Below, in pieces: positions 45,116-55,618 of a DNA stretch of 64,000 nucleotides. The notes under the pieces were generated by a model. The model was not told the origin of the DNA. It saw only the letters and a program-made list of their open reading frames with translations, and did no database searches. Both the position numbers and the translations under genes were made by a program. The stretch lies in contig CAWGPF010000001.1 of the NCBI GenBank assembly GCA_963824395.1, positions 1,860,001 through 1,924,000 on the forward strand. The letters are read 5' to 3'. The DNA is from 13-2-20CM-66-19 sp963824395 (lineage in GTDB: Bacteria > Pseudomonadota > Gammaproteobacteria > Steroidobacterales > Steroidobacteraceae). Every line of letters starts with the position of its first letter. Position 1 is the stretch's first letter.

Positions 45116-45718
45116 CTAGTCGCCGACGCGGATGACGAGGGCGTCGACCTCGGCGGCCTGCAGCTGCTTACGCACCTTGTTGAGCTCATCGAGGTTGTTG
45201 ATCGGGCCGATGCGCACGCGGTGCCACACGTCAGTATCCACGGCCACGCGCTGCACCTTGGCGTCCACGCCCTGCAGCGCGAGCTGCGCGCGCACGCGGT
45301 TGGCATCGGCCTCGTTGCGGTACGAGCCCGCCTGCAGCACGTACACGCCGGGTCGCTCGATCTTGGCGGCCGCCGGCAGGTCGCGCTTCACGTCCTTGTC
45401 CTTCTCCGGCACCACCACCTCGAAGTTCGGCAGCATCTCGTAGAAGTCGTACTTCTCCGAGGTCTTGCCGGAACCCGGGCCGGTCACGTCGGTGTCGCCG
45501 CGTGCCGCGCGCTGCGGCTCCGGATGCGGCGTGTCGGCACCCGCGACGGGCTTGTGCGCGCGGTTACTGAAGTAGGCGAAAGCGACCCCGGCCAGCGCCA
45601 GTCCGCAGGCGAGCCCATAGGCGAACTCGCGCACGCCGCGCACCGGCAGCCCGCGGCGCTGGCTGCGCTTGTAGTCGCGCGTCGTCAGCCGGGCCATGGC
45701 GTTGCGCGCACCTTGCAC
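45116..45718 (-). CDS. SPOR-domain membrane protein (FtsN-like)
   Basis: This 200-residue protein has a short basic cytoplasmic start, one membrane helix (~32-50) and a periplasmic linker. A C-terminal SPOR domain follows (~122-200; VYVLQAGSYRNEADANRVRAQL in parts: VLQAGSYRNEAD, then WHRVRIGPI). SPOR binds denuded glycan strands at the septum, so a cell-division role is likely. The GTG start 45718 is supported by GAGGAG overlapping the argS stop region; ATG 45697 is the alternative. The argS-SPOR order is common in gammaproteobacteria. Confidence 0.9.
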   Translation of the reverse strand: MQGARNAMARLTTRDYKRSQRRGLPVRGVREFAYGLACGLALAGVAFAYFSNRAHKPVAGADTPHPEPQRAARGDTDVTGPGSGKTSEKYDFYEMLPNFEVVVPEKDKDVKRDLPAAAKIERPGVYVLQAGSYRNEADANRVRAQLALQGVDAKVQRVAVDTDVWHRVRIGPINNLDELNKVRKQLQAAEVDALVIRVGD

Positions 45719-45728
45719 CCGGGACTCC

Positions 45729-47486
45729 TCACATGCTCTCCGGCGCCGAAACGCCCAGGAGCGTCAGCCCGTTGCGCAGCACCTGCTGCACGCCGAGGAC
45801 GAGTGCCAGGCGCGCATTGCGGGTTGCGGCCTCCTCGACGATGAAGGCCTCGGCGTTGTAATAGGTGTGGAACACGTTGGCGAGCTCGCGCAGGTAATGC
45901 ACCAGGGTGTGCGGGGCGCGGTTGTCGGCGGCCTGCTCGAGGAACTCGGGGTAGCGCGTGAGAGAGCTCAGGACCGCCTGTTCCTGGGCACTGCTGAGGA
46001 GCGCAGCCGCCGCGAGACCCGCCTCGAGGTCAAACGTCAGGCCGCGGGCGGCGAGCTGCTTCATGACGCTCGCGACCCGCGCGTGCGCATACTGGATGTA
46101 GTAGACGGGATTCTCGTTGGTGCGCGATTTCGCGAGCTCGAGATCGAAGTCGAGCGGCTGGTCGTGGCTGCGCATCAGGTAGAAGAAGCGGCAGGCGTCA
46201 TTCCCGACCTCGCTGCGCAGCTGGCGCAGGGTGACGAACTGCGCCTCGCGCTTGCCCATCGGGATCTTCTCGCTGCCGCGGAACAGGCTTACGAACTGGA
46301 TGAGCGTCGCCTCGAGCACGTCCTTCGGCTGCCCCATGGCGATGAGGCCGGCGCGCACGCGCGCCACGTAGCCGTGATGATCGGCACCGAGCACGTCGAT
46401 CAGGCGCTTAAAGCCGCGCTCGCACTTGGCGAGGTGATAAGCGATGTCAGAGGCGAAGTAGGTCTTCTGCCCGTTCTCGCGCACCACCACGCGGTCCTTC
46501 TCGTCGCCGAACTCGGTGGCGCGGAACCACAGCGCGCCGTCGCGGCGCTCGAGACGCCCCTGGGCCTCAAGCACGGCGAGCGCGTGGTCGATGGCGCCGC
46601 TGTCGGCGACCGCGCGCTCGGAGGTCCAGCGGTCGAAGCGCACGCCGAATTCGCCCAGGTCCTCGCGGATGTCCGCGAGCATCGCCTGCAGCGACAGGTT
46701 GAGCACGTGGCGGAAGCCATCCGCGCCGATGAGCTCGCGCGCGCGCGCGATGAGCGCATCGATATAGGCTTCCTTGTCGCCTGCCGGGGCATCCGCGGGC
46801 AAACCCTCGAGCACCGCGGCCGCGGTGCGGCGCAGTCCGTCCCCCGAGTCCGCCCGCAGTCGCTGCGCCAGCGGCCGCACGTACTCGCCGCGGTAGCCGT
46901 TCTCCGGAAACGGCAGCACCTCCCCACACGCCTCGAGGTAGCGCACCCAGGTGCTTACCGCGAGGATGTCCATCTGGCGCCCGGCGTCGTTGATGTAGTA
47001 CTCGCGCTCGACCGCATAGCCGACCGCGGTGAGGATGTTGGCGAGCGTCGCCCCGTAAGCGGCCTGTCGCCCGTGACCGACGTGCAAGGGACCGGTGGGG
47101 TTGGCGGACACGAACTCCACCAGCACGCGCTCGGCGGCGCCGCGGGCGCTCTCACCGTACGCGCCGGCGCGCTCGTGGATGGCGGCGAGCTCGCGCGCGT
47201 AGGCGATGGGTGCCATGTGGAAGTTGATGAAGCCAGCGCCGGCAACCTCGGTGCGCGCCACCAGCGGGCTCGCCGGCAGTGCGGCCGCGATGGCGGTGGC
47301 GAGTTCGCGCGGGTTGCGCCGTGCCGACTTCGCCAGGCGCAGCGCCACGTTGGTGGCAAACTCGCCGTGCTGCGCGTCGCGCGTGCGCTCGACCGTCACC
47401 GCGGAAGCGGCGGGCATTTCCGGCAGTAGGTTTCCGGCGAGTTTCTGCAGGGCGGCACGCAGCAGCTGCTCGAGTTCGGACTTCAA
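45729..47486 (-). CDS. argS: Arginine--tRNA ligase
   Basis: This 585-residue class I synthetase has an N-terminal Add1 domain. The HIGH-type motif is in ANPTGPLHVGHGRQA and the KMSK-equivalent segment in KIPMGKREAQFVTLR. The C-terminal DALR anticodon-binding domain ends the protein. It charges tRNA-Arg. It is divergent from the Tat-leader HD gene by 102 bp and lies directly upstream of the SPOR gene. Confidence 0.97.
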   Translation of the reverse strand: MKSELEQLLRAALQKLAGNLLPEMPAASAVTVERTRDAQHGEFATNVALRLAKSARRNPRELATAIAAALPASPLVARTEVAGAGFINFHMAPIAYARELAAIHERAGAYGESARGAAERVLVEFVSANPTGPLHVGHGRQAAYGATLANILTAVGYAVEREYYINDAGRQMDILAVSTWVRYLEACGEVLPFPENGYRGEYVRPLAQRLRADSGDGLRRTAAAVLEGLPADAPAGDKEAYIDALIARARELIGADGFRHVLNLSLQAMLADIREDLGEFGVRFDRWTSERAVADSGAIDHALAVLEAQGRLERRDGALWFRATEFGDEKDRVVVRENGQKTYFASDIAYHLAKCERGFKRLIDVLGADHHGYVARVRAGLIAMGQPKDVLEATLIQFVSLFRGSEKIPMGKREAQFVTLRQLRSEVGNDACRFFYLMRSHDQPLDFDLELAKSRTNENPVYYIQYAHARVASVMKQLAARGLTFDLEAGLAAAALLSSAQEQAVLSSLTRYPEFLEQAADNRAPHTLVHYLRELANVFHTYYNAEAFIVEEAATRNARLALVLGVQQVLRNGLTLLGVSAPESM

Positions 47487-47588
47487 GGGGTGATGGCTTC
47501 AGCTGGCAATCGGAGCGCGCGAGTTTACCCGAAGCGATCTGTCATTGGCCGCCTTTGACCGCCGCCAACCCCTTACAATCGCAGCGCC

Positions 47589-48314
47589 ATGCAGCGTCGA
47601 GAGTTCCTGCAGCATGCCGCCGCCTTCCTGCTCGTGCCGCCGCGGCGGCTGCTGGCCGGGGCGGCAGAAATCCCCAGTGAAGTCGCGGGCATAAGGCTGC
47701 CGCAAACCTCCCGCGCGCGCGCCGCCTGTGCCTTCGCCCGCGCCAGCTGCCCGCCATTTCTGTTCAATCACTGCATGCGCACGTATCTGTTCGGCGCCCT
47801 CACCCTGGTCGGCCAGGGTCGCGCGTTTGCCGCCGAAGACGCCTTCATCGCCAGCGCCCTGCACGATCTTGGCCTGCTGCCGCCGTTTGAGTCCCCGCAA
47901 GGCTCCTTCGAGACCGACGGCGCCGACGCCGCGGAAGCCTGGGCGCGCGGTCACGGCGTCAGCGCCGCGACAGCGGCGCGCATCTGGCACGCGGTGCAGC
48001 TGCACGATGGGGCCTGGGCAGTAACCCGCCGCCAGGGGGCGGAGGCCATGCTGGTCGCGCTCGGGGCGGCCGCCGATGTGGACGGGCCGGCGCCCGGGGA
48101 GCTCAGCGACGCGGCACTCGCGCAAGTCCTGCAGGCTTTCCCGCGCCTCGAGTTCAAGCGCCGCTTCACGACGCTCCTCATCGGGCACTGCCAGCGCAAA
48201 CCTGACTCGCAGGCCGCCACGTGGCTCGAGGGTCTGTGCGCCACTCATGCGCACGGCGGGCGGGGGCCGCAGGCGGTGGAGGCGGCCATCGCGGCCGCGC
48301 CCTTCAGCGAGTAG
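47589..48314 (+). CDS. HD-domain hydrolase with Tat-like leader (cyanamide hydratase-like)
   Basis: This 241-residue protein starts MQRREFLQHAAAFLLV, a twin-arginine-type leader (RREFLQ followed by a hydrophobic stretch). The body has an HD-domain pattern: FNHCMRTYLFG (~60), ASALHDLGLLPP (~92) and an IWHAVQLHDG His. This spacing resembles the cyanamide-hydratase-like HD family. The substrate is unknown. An HD hydrolase behind a Tat leader would be exported folded with its metal, which is uncommon. Alternatively the leader is a membrane anchor. It lies between divergent argS and convergent priA. Confidence 0.75.
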   Translation: MQRREFLQHAAAFLLVPPRRLLAGAAEIPSEVAGIRLPQTSRARAACAFARASCPPFLFNHCMRTYLFGALTLVGQGRAFAAEDAFIASALHDLGLLPPFESPQGSFETDGADAAEAWARGHGVSAATAARIWHAVQLHDGAWAVTRRQGAEAMLVALGAAADVDGPAPGELSDAALAQVLQAFPRLEFKRRFTTLLIGHCQRKPDSQAATWLEGLCATHAHGGRGPQAVEAAIAAAPFSE

Positions 48315-48321
48315 TGCCGCC

Positions 48322-50541
<2,220 letters not shown>

Positions 50542-50609
50542 GGTAAATCAGTTACTTAAGGGGTGGATGGCCCGTCAACCAAGTCGGGCGCGCGCGCGTT
50601 ATACGGGCC

Positions 50610-51236
50610 ATGACTGAGTTTGCTACGCTCGCGTCGCCTTATAGCATGCCGCCCGCATACCACGGCGACGTCGACTTGACCGATCTTTCCGCCCAGAGCC
50701 GTTCGCGAGCGCTGAACCAGTTCCTGGCCAGCGTCGAGCTCCGGGCATTCAAGATCGCCCAGGCGGGGCTGCGGCACGAGGACGACGCCCTCGATGCCGT
50801 GCAGGACGCCATGCTGCAGCTCGCCCGTGCCTATGCCGACCGTCCGGCGGAGGAGTGGAAGCCGCTCTTCTACCGTATCCTCGAGAACCGCATCCGCGAC
50901 ATGCAGCGCCGCCGCACGGTGCGCGGCCGCGTGATCGCCTGGCTCCCGCACCGCGGCGAAGACGAGGACGACGAACCGGACCCGATCGCACAGGCGCCGA
51001 GTCCTGAGCCGCAGCCGGTGAAGCGCCTCGAGCTGGATGAGGCCATGGGGGCCCTGGAGAAAGCCCTCGGGGAGCTGCCGCGCCGGCAGCAGCAGGCGTT
51101 CCTGCTGCGCACGCTCGAGGGCATGGACGTCGCCGAGACCGCCGCGGCGATGGGCTGCTCGCAGGGCAGCGTGAAGACACATTATTTCCGCGCAGTGCAG
51201 GCACTGCGCGCGCAACTGGGGGAGCTCTACCTATGA
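50610..51236 (+). CDS. ECF-like RNA polymerase sigma factor
   Basis: This 208-residue protein has sigma region 2 (~45-105; DALDAVQDAMLQLAR, then FYRILENRIRDMQRR). A charged linker and region 4 (~150-203; LPRRQQQAFLLRTLEG, then CSQGSVKTHYFRAVQALR) follow. It belongs to a group that clusters with a short anti-sigma-like protein and a DUF3106 protein in Xanthomonadales-like genomes. The start may be ATG 50610 or ATG 50646, and a TATAGC -10-like element sits between them. It overlaps the next gene (ATGA). Confidence 0.88.
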   Translation: MTEFATLASPYSMPPAYHGDVDLTDLSAQSRSRALNQFLASVELRAFKIAQAGLRHEDDALDAVQDAMLQLARAYADRPAEEWKPLFYRILENRIRDMQRRRTVRGRVIAWLPHRGEDEDDEPDPIAQAPSPEPQPVKRLELDEAMGALEKALGELPRRQQQAFLLRTLEGMDVAETAAAMGCSQGSVKTHYFRAVQALRAQLGELYL

Positions 51237-51633
51237 GCCCGGTCGAGGAGTCAGTCACGGATTTCGAGCGCAACGCGCGCAAGATGCTCGAGGAGAGCGT
51301 GCTGCGCATCGATGCGCGCACGCGCTCGCGCCTGAACCAGGCGCGGCATGCGGCACTCGAGGCCGCCGCGGCGCCGCGGCGCAGCTGGTGGCGCAGCTTC
51401 ACCCTGATGCCCGCCGCCGGTGCCGCCGCCGCGGCGCTCCTGGTGGCGGTGACGCTCTGGCACCACGAGGCGGGCAACGAGCGGCGCTGCCGACGCTGAC
51501 AGCGCAGTCGAGCGCGGTCGAGGACGTGGATCTGCTGACTGACAGCGAGGGTCTGGAGCTGATGGAGGGTGGGGACGGTTCGTTCTATGAGTGGGCCGCC
51601 GCCCAGGCTGAAAATGGCGCGAGCGACGGCTGA
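51233..51633 (+). pseudogene. Anti-sigma-like membrane protein, split by a frameshift
   Basis: The first frame (51233-51499) gives 88 residues with a helical cytoplasmic part and a membrane helix (~60-76), then stops after an unlikely Arg/Cys-rich end. The -1 frame continues from about 51480 to 51633. It encodes an acidic C-terminus (VEDVDLLTDSEGLELME, then FYEWAAAQ) of the kind such proteins carry. That second frame ends in TGATG overlapping the next start, while the first frame's stop leaves a 133-bp gap. Joined, the product would be about 133 residues. Either one base is missing in this sequence, or the gene is broken. No classical slippery heptamer is seen. Confidence 0.72.
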
Positions 51634-51887
51634 TGCCCAGAGCTTTCGCGGCCTTAACGGTGCTCGTCCTGTACGCGCTGCTGAGTTGCGCGGCGCGCGC
51701 CGACGATACGCCGCGCAAGGCCGAGGACCCGGATCCGAGCTTCCTCGAGTTCCTCGGCAGCGTCGACGGGCTCTCCGAGGCCAACCCGGATTATCTGGCG
51801 CAGGCGAATCTCGCGCATCCGCCAGCGCCGCCCAAGCCCGCACCGCCGCCCCCGCCGCCGCCGAGCGGGGTGAAGAACGATGAATAA
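51633..51887 (+). CDS. Small exported protein of the sigma operon
   Basis: This 84-residue protein has a signal peptide (~1-23, ending ARA), a conserved-looking acidic core (DPDPSFLEFLGSVDGL) and a Pro-rich C-terminus. No named family is recognised. Its start overlaps the anti-sigma end (TGATG) and its end overlaps the DUF3106 gene by 8 nt, so it belongs to the operon. The SFLEFLGS segment resembles proteins found between sigma and DUF3106 genes in related genomes, from memory. Confidence 0.75.
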   Translation: MPRAFAALTVLVLYALLSCAARADDTPRKAEDPDPSFLEFLGSVDGLSEANPDYLAQANLAHPPAPPKPAPPPPPPPSGVKNDE

Positions 51888-52419
51888 GGCGCGACGCTCA
51901 CTGCTTCTCGCCGCGCTGCTGCTGACGGCCGCGCCCCTGCTGGCGCAGGAGCCGGCCGCGCCGCCGGCGGCTGCGGCCCCGAGTGCCCCGGTGAGCTGGG
52001 AGAGCCTCTCGCCGCAGCAGCAGAAGCTCCTCGGCACTCGCTTTGGCAGCCAGTGGAATACGCTGCCCGCGGAGCGCCAGCAGGCGCTGGCGCGCGGCTC
52101 GCAGCGCTGGCTCGGCATGACCCCGGATCAGAAGACCCAGGCGCGCGACCGCTTCGCCCACTGGAATTCGCTGCCCCCCGAGCAGCGCCAGGCGCTGCGG
52201 CAGCGCTGGCAGCAGTTCCAGGCCCTGCCGCCGCAGCAGCGCGCGTTCGTGCGGGAGAACTTCCATCGCTTCCAGCAGCTGCCACCGGCACGCCGCCAGA
52301 TGCTCATGCAGCGCTGGCACAACGCCACGCCCGAGCAGCGCAAGGAGATGGTCGAGCGCGCCCGGGCGCGCGCGCAGGGCCGCGCAGCGGCCCCCCACGG
52401 GCCGCCGCCGCACCACTAG
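51880..52419 (+). CDS. DUF3106 exported repeat protein
   Basis: This 179-residue protein has a signal peptide (~1-22) and about six repeats of ~20 residues. They have the form W/F-x2-L-P/S-x-Q/E-x-R/Q-Q-x-L, e.g. WNSLPPEQRQALRQRW and FQALPPQQRAFVRENF. The tail is basic/His-rich. The repeats make it Gln/Arg-rich and helical, as in DUF3106. Its function is unknown. It may be a periplasmic scaffold or stress target of the sigma operon. Confidence 0.88.
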   Translation: MNKARRSLLLAALLLTAAPLLAQEPAAPPAAAAPSAPVSWESLSPQQQKLLGTRFGSQWNTLPAERQQALARGSQRWLGMTPDQKTQARDRFAHWNSLPPEQRQALRQRWQQFQALPPQQRAFVRENFHRFQQLPPARRQMLMQRWHNATPEQRKEMVERARARAQGRAAAPHGPPPHH

Positions 52420-52427
52420 ATGGGGCG

Positions 52428-53363
52428 CTACTTCGCTGCCGTCGGCGGGCGCAGCCGCGCCGGAATCGGCACGTTGCACACGTCGATGCGTCCGGCCGGC
52501 ACCTTGAACCATTCCTCCAGGCGGTTGCGGCGCGCCGCGACGTAGGCCTGGAAGGTGGGCGTGTCGGTGCGCAGCACCTGCAGCGCGGTGCGCTGCGCGG
52601 GCGGCACATCGCTCTCCAGCTGCAAGGAGCGGATCGGCACCCGCTCTTCCGGGTGCTCATAGAAGCCGAGCGCACCGGTGCCGCGCGGCATCACCGACAG
52701 ATATTCCATGCCGCGCAGCACGCGCCCCACGAGCGTGATGTTGCGGTCGAGGTGCCGCGGTGCCTGTCCGATCACGACGTACAGCTCCATGCCGCCGCCG
52801 GAGTCGACATCATTGTCGCGCCCGGCCCCGACCATGCCGTAACAGTGCAGCGCCCAGGCTCGTCCCGTGGCAGGGTCTGCCGCCGCCGGAAAGCCCGCGA
52901 CGAAGCCGACTTCCGGGGCGTAGGTGTCCGGGTCCGGCAGGCGCGTGAACGGGGCGAGCCCGCGCAGCGGGCGCTCGAACTCGGCCGCGAGCGTGCGCTG
53001 GGCATCGCCCAGGGGTTTCTTGCTCTGCGCATCCCCCCACTGCACGACGTAGTTGTCCTGCGCCCGGGTGATGGCGAGGCCATCGAAGAAGTGCGCCCGC
53101 GCCAGCGCTGCGATGTTGGTCGCGTGGTGCGGGGCGAACTCGGGCGCCAGCTCGATGATCACGCGTCCGGCGGGCAGCTCCATATAAAGAGTGTGCGCGG
53201 GGTCGGGCGTGCGCCAGTCCGAAGGCGCCGAGGCCGCCAGTACCTCTGCGGTGGTGAGCGGCTTCTTGGCGGGCGGCTCGGCCGCCGCCGCGGGGCCGCT
53301 GCCGGCGCCGAGCAGCGCGGCCATGAGAGCCAGGGTGAGAGCGCGGGCGCAGCGTCGTGTCAT
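52428..53363 (-). CDS. Cyclophilin-type peptidyl-prolyl isomerase, exported
   Basis: This 311-residue protein has a signal peptide (~1-27) and a cyclophilin-like domain (~58-235). The cyclophilin strands read MELPAGRVIIELAPEFAPHH, quoted as GRVIIELAPEFAP, then FFDGLAITRAQDNYVVQWGD. It is long for a bacterial cyclophilin and has a C-terminal extension. It probably isomerises prolyl bonds in periplasmic proteins. The ATG overlaps the stop of the small membrane protein upstream (ATGA). Confidence 0.88.
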   Translation of the reverse strand: MTRRCARALTLALMAALLGAGSGPAAAAEPPAKKPLTTAEVLAASAPSDWRTPDPAHTLYMELPAGRVIIELAPEFAPHHATNIAALARAHFFDGLAITRAQDNYVVQWGDAQSKKPLGDAQRTLAAEFERPLRGLAPFTRLPDPDTYAPEVGFVAGFPAAADPATGRAWALHCYGMVGAGRDNDVDSGGGMELYVVIGQAPRHLDRNITLVGRVLRGMEYLSVMPRGTGALGFYEHPEERVPIRSLQLESDVPPAQRTALQVLRTDTPTFQAYVAARRNRLEEWFKVPAGRIDVCNVPIPARLRPPTAAK

Positions 53364-53746
53364 TTGTCGTGCTCGTCGGCGTGGAACAGGTGCAGCATGC
53401 GGTGCAGGACCGGGGCGAGGATGATGCTCGCGACCACGAGGAACACCAGCCCCGCATAGAGCGCATACCAGCCGGCGAACAGCTTGCCGGCGTTGCTGGT
53501 GGGATTGTTCACCGGGCCCATGCCGCCGAGCAGCATGCAGGCGTTCTCGAAGGCGTCATGCCACTCCAGGTGCTCGAAGTGCTCGTAGCCGAGCATGCCG
53601 ATGACGAGCGATACCGCGAGCAGGATCACCGCCAGCGCGAAGTGGCGCACCAGGCGCTGGTAGAACTGCCGCCGCGGCAGCGGCGGCTCCCCGCTGCGCT
53701 CGTAGAGGAACGGCTCCGGCGCGGGCTTCTTGGCGGCCGGGCTCAT
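53360..53746 (-). CDS. Small two-helix membrane protein with pore-loop-like segment
   Basis: From ATG 53746 the protein has 128 residues. Two helices (~42-62 and ~95-117) flank a short re-entrant-like stretch FENACMLLGGMGPVNNPTS. This order (helix, short helix plus Gly-rich loop, helix) resembles the minimal pore unit of two-TM ion channels, but the loop reads GGMGPV rather than the potassium filter TVGYG. It ends in a His-rich tail. It is coupled to the cyclophilin gene (ATGA), and its start overlaps the stop of a flavoenzyme fragment. Channel function is only a suggestion. Confidence 0.7.
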   Translation of the reverse strand: MSPAAKKPAPEPFLYERSGEPPLPRRQFYQRLVRHFALAVILLAVSLVIGMLGYEHFEHLEWHDAFENACMLLGGMGPVNNPTSNAGKLFAGWYALYAGLVFLVVASIILAPVLHRMLHLFHADEHDK

Positions 53747-53886
53747 GAGGTGAGCCGCGTGAAGCCGTCCGCGCTCCACTGCTTGCTGCCGACGCCGTGG
53801 TGCACGATGAACAGGCCCTCCGGGTCGTACTTCATCTTGATCGCGCGCGGCAGCGCGGCGTGCGTCAGCAGAGTTCTGCGTGGCAT
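53743..53886 (-). pseudogene. C-terminal fossil of a BBE-domain FAD-dependent oxidase
   Basis: A 47-codon remnant reads, in part, IKMKYDPEGLFIVHHGVG then WSADGFTRL before TGA. This is the closing segment of berberine-bridge-type FAD oxidases, where KxKYDPxGLF and HHGVGSxxW are characteristic. No FAD-binding domain precedes it; the pntB stop is about 35 bp upstream. The stop overlaps the ATG of the pore-loop-like protein, so that protein was once translationally coupled to a full flavoenzyme gene. No start signal is convincing. Confidence 0.7.
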
Positions 53887-53921
53887 GGCGCCTCCGAAGA
53901 CAGCCTGCGGGGTGCGCACCC

Positions 53922-55310
53922 TCAGCCGGCTGCCTTGACGGCCTGGATCAGCTCGGAGGCCGCCTTCTGCGCATCTCCGTAGAGCATGCGTGTGTTGTCG
54001 AGGTAAAAGAGGGCGTTCTCGATGCCGGAGAAACCAGCGCCCTTGCCGCGCTTGATCACGATGACGTTCTTGGCCTTGTCGGCGTTGAGGATCGGCATGC
54101 CGTAGATCGGGCTCGATTTGTCGGTGCGGGCCACGGGGTTTACGACGTCGTTGGCGCCGATGATGAGCGCCACGTCCGCGGTCTCGAACTCCGCGTTGAT
54201 CTCATCGAGGTCTGAGATCAGATCATAGGGCACGCCGGCTTCGGCGAGCAGCACGTTCATGTGACCTGGCATGCGCCCGGCCACCGGATGGATGGCGAAC
54301 TTCACCGTCACGCCGCGCTCGATCAGCAGCTGGCACAGCTCCCAGATCTTGTGCTGAGCCTGCGCGACCGCCATGCCGTAGCCGGGCACCACGATCACCT
54401 TCTGGGCGAAGGCCATCATGACGCCGGCATCGGAGGCCTCGATGGGTTTCAGGCTCCCGGTGACCTCCCCGGTGGCGGCGGCGCCGGTGTCGCCGAAGCC
54501 GGAGAACAGCACGTTGCCGAGGGAGCGGTTCATGGCGCGCGCCATCAGCTGGGTGAGGAGCGTACCGGCCGAGCCGACCACGGTGCCGGCGATGATCATC
54601 GCCGCGTTGTTGAGCACGAAGCCCTCGAACGCCACCGCCAGTCCCGTGAGCGCGTTGTAGAGGGAGATGACGACCGGCATGTCGGCGCCGCCGATCGGCA
54701 GCGTCATGGTCAGCCCGAGGATGAGCGCCACGACGAACAGTCCCGTCACCACGAGCGCAGAGGCGTTCAGCTGGGCGGCGATCAGGACGCCGAACACCAC
54801 GGCGGCCAGCAGCAGGAGCAGGTTCAGGATCTGCTGGCCGCCGAAGCGGAAGCTGCGACTGATGAGGCCCTGCAGCTTGCCGAAGGCGATGGCGCTGCCG
54901 CTGAAGGACACCGCGCCGATGAGTCCGCCGGCGACCGCAAGGGAGCTCGTGGCGTAGCCAGACGCCTCGCCCCGGTACAGCTCGACCGCCGCGATCGCCG
55001 CCGCCGCCCCGCCGCCCATGCCGTTGTAGAGCGCGATCATCTGCGGCATGTCGGTCATGGCGACGCGCCGGCCGCTCCACCAGGCGAGGCCTGCGCCTAC
55101 GAACATCGCCGGCACGATGAGCTCGTAGTTCGTCATGCCGGGGTAAAGGAAGGTGACGAGCGTCGCCACCGCCATGCCGGCGCCTGCCCACAGGATGCCG
55201 CTCTTGGCGCTCACCGGGGAGCTCATGCGCTTGAGCCCGATGATGAAGAGCAGGGCGGTGACGAAATAGCTCGCCTGGATCAAAAGCTCGCGCGTCGCCC
55301 AGGCCGGCAT
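53922..55310 (-). CDS. pntB: NAD(P) transhydrogenase subunit beta
   Basis: This 462-residue membrane protein has about nine N-terminal helices and a C-terminal NADP-binding domain (~285-462). That domain includes IVVPGYGMAVAQAQHK and IGANDVVNPVAR, both typical of PntB. With the two alpha subunits it couples proton flow to hydride transfer from NADH to NADP. Its ATG overlaps the pntA2 stop. Confidence 0.96.
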   Translation of the reverse strand: MPAWATRELLIQASYFVTALLFIIGLKRMSSPVSAKSGILWAGAGMAVATLVTFLYPGMTNYELIVPAMFVGAGLAWWSGRRVAMTDMPQMIALYNGMGGGAAAAIAAVELYRGEASGYATSSLAVAGGLIGAVSFSGSAIAFGKLQGLISRSFRFGGQQILNLLLLLAAVVFGVLIAAQLNASALVVTGLFVVALILGLTMTLPIGGADMPVVISLYNALTGLAVAFEGFVLNNAAMIIAGTVVGSAGTLLTQLMARAMNRSLGNVLFSGFGDTGAAATGEVTGSLKPIEASDAGVMMAFAQKVIVVPGYGMAVAQAQHKIWELCQLLIERGVTVKFAIHPVAGRMPGHMNVLLAEAGVPYDLISDLDEINAEFETADVALIIGANDVVNPVARTDKSSPIYGMPILNADKAKNVIVIKRGKGAGFSGIENALFYLDNTRMLYGDAQKAASELIQAVKAAG

Positions 55311-55618
55311 CAGTGGCCGCTCCCGGCGGCGGGCTTGCGCGTGCCGCTCGCCTTGAACATCGCGAGCATGCGCTCGGTGACCACGTAGCCGCCGACCGCG
55401 TTGCCCGCGGCGAGCAGCACGCCGATGACGCCGATGACCTTCTCGAGCGTGGTGTGCGCGCCCCCGAGCGCCACCATCGCCCCTACGAGCACGATGCCGT
55501 GCACGAAGTTCGAGCCCGACATGAGCGGGGTGTGCAGGATCACCGGCACGCGCGAGATGACCTCATAGCCGGTGAAGGCGGCGAGCATGAAAATGTAGAG
55601 CGCGATGATCCCCGTCAT
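55310..55618 (-). CDS. pntAB: NAD(P) transhydrogenase subunit alpha part 2 (membrane)
   Basis: This 102-residue protein has three membrane helices and the family pattern (YIFMLAAFTGYEVISRVP, TPLMSGSNFVHGI). It forms the membrane part of the alpha subunit when alpha is split, as in Rhodospirillum-type three-gene transhydrogenases. ATGA overlaps link it to pntA1 and pntB. A longer in-frame extension lies inside pntA1 and is rejected. Confidence 0.94.
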   Translation of the reverse strand: MTGIIALYIFMLAAFTGYEVISRVPVILHTPLMSGSNFVHGIVLVGAMVALGGAHTTLEKVIGVIGVLLAAGNAVGGYVVTERMLAMFKASGTRKPAAGSGH

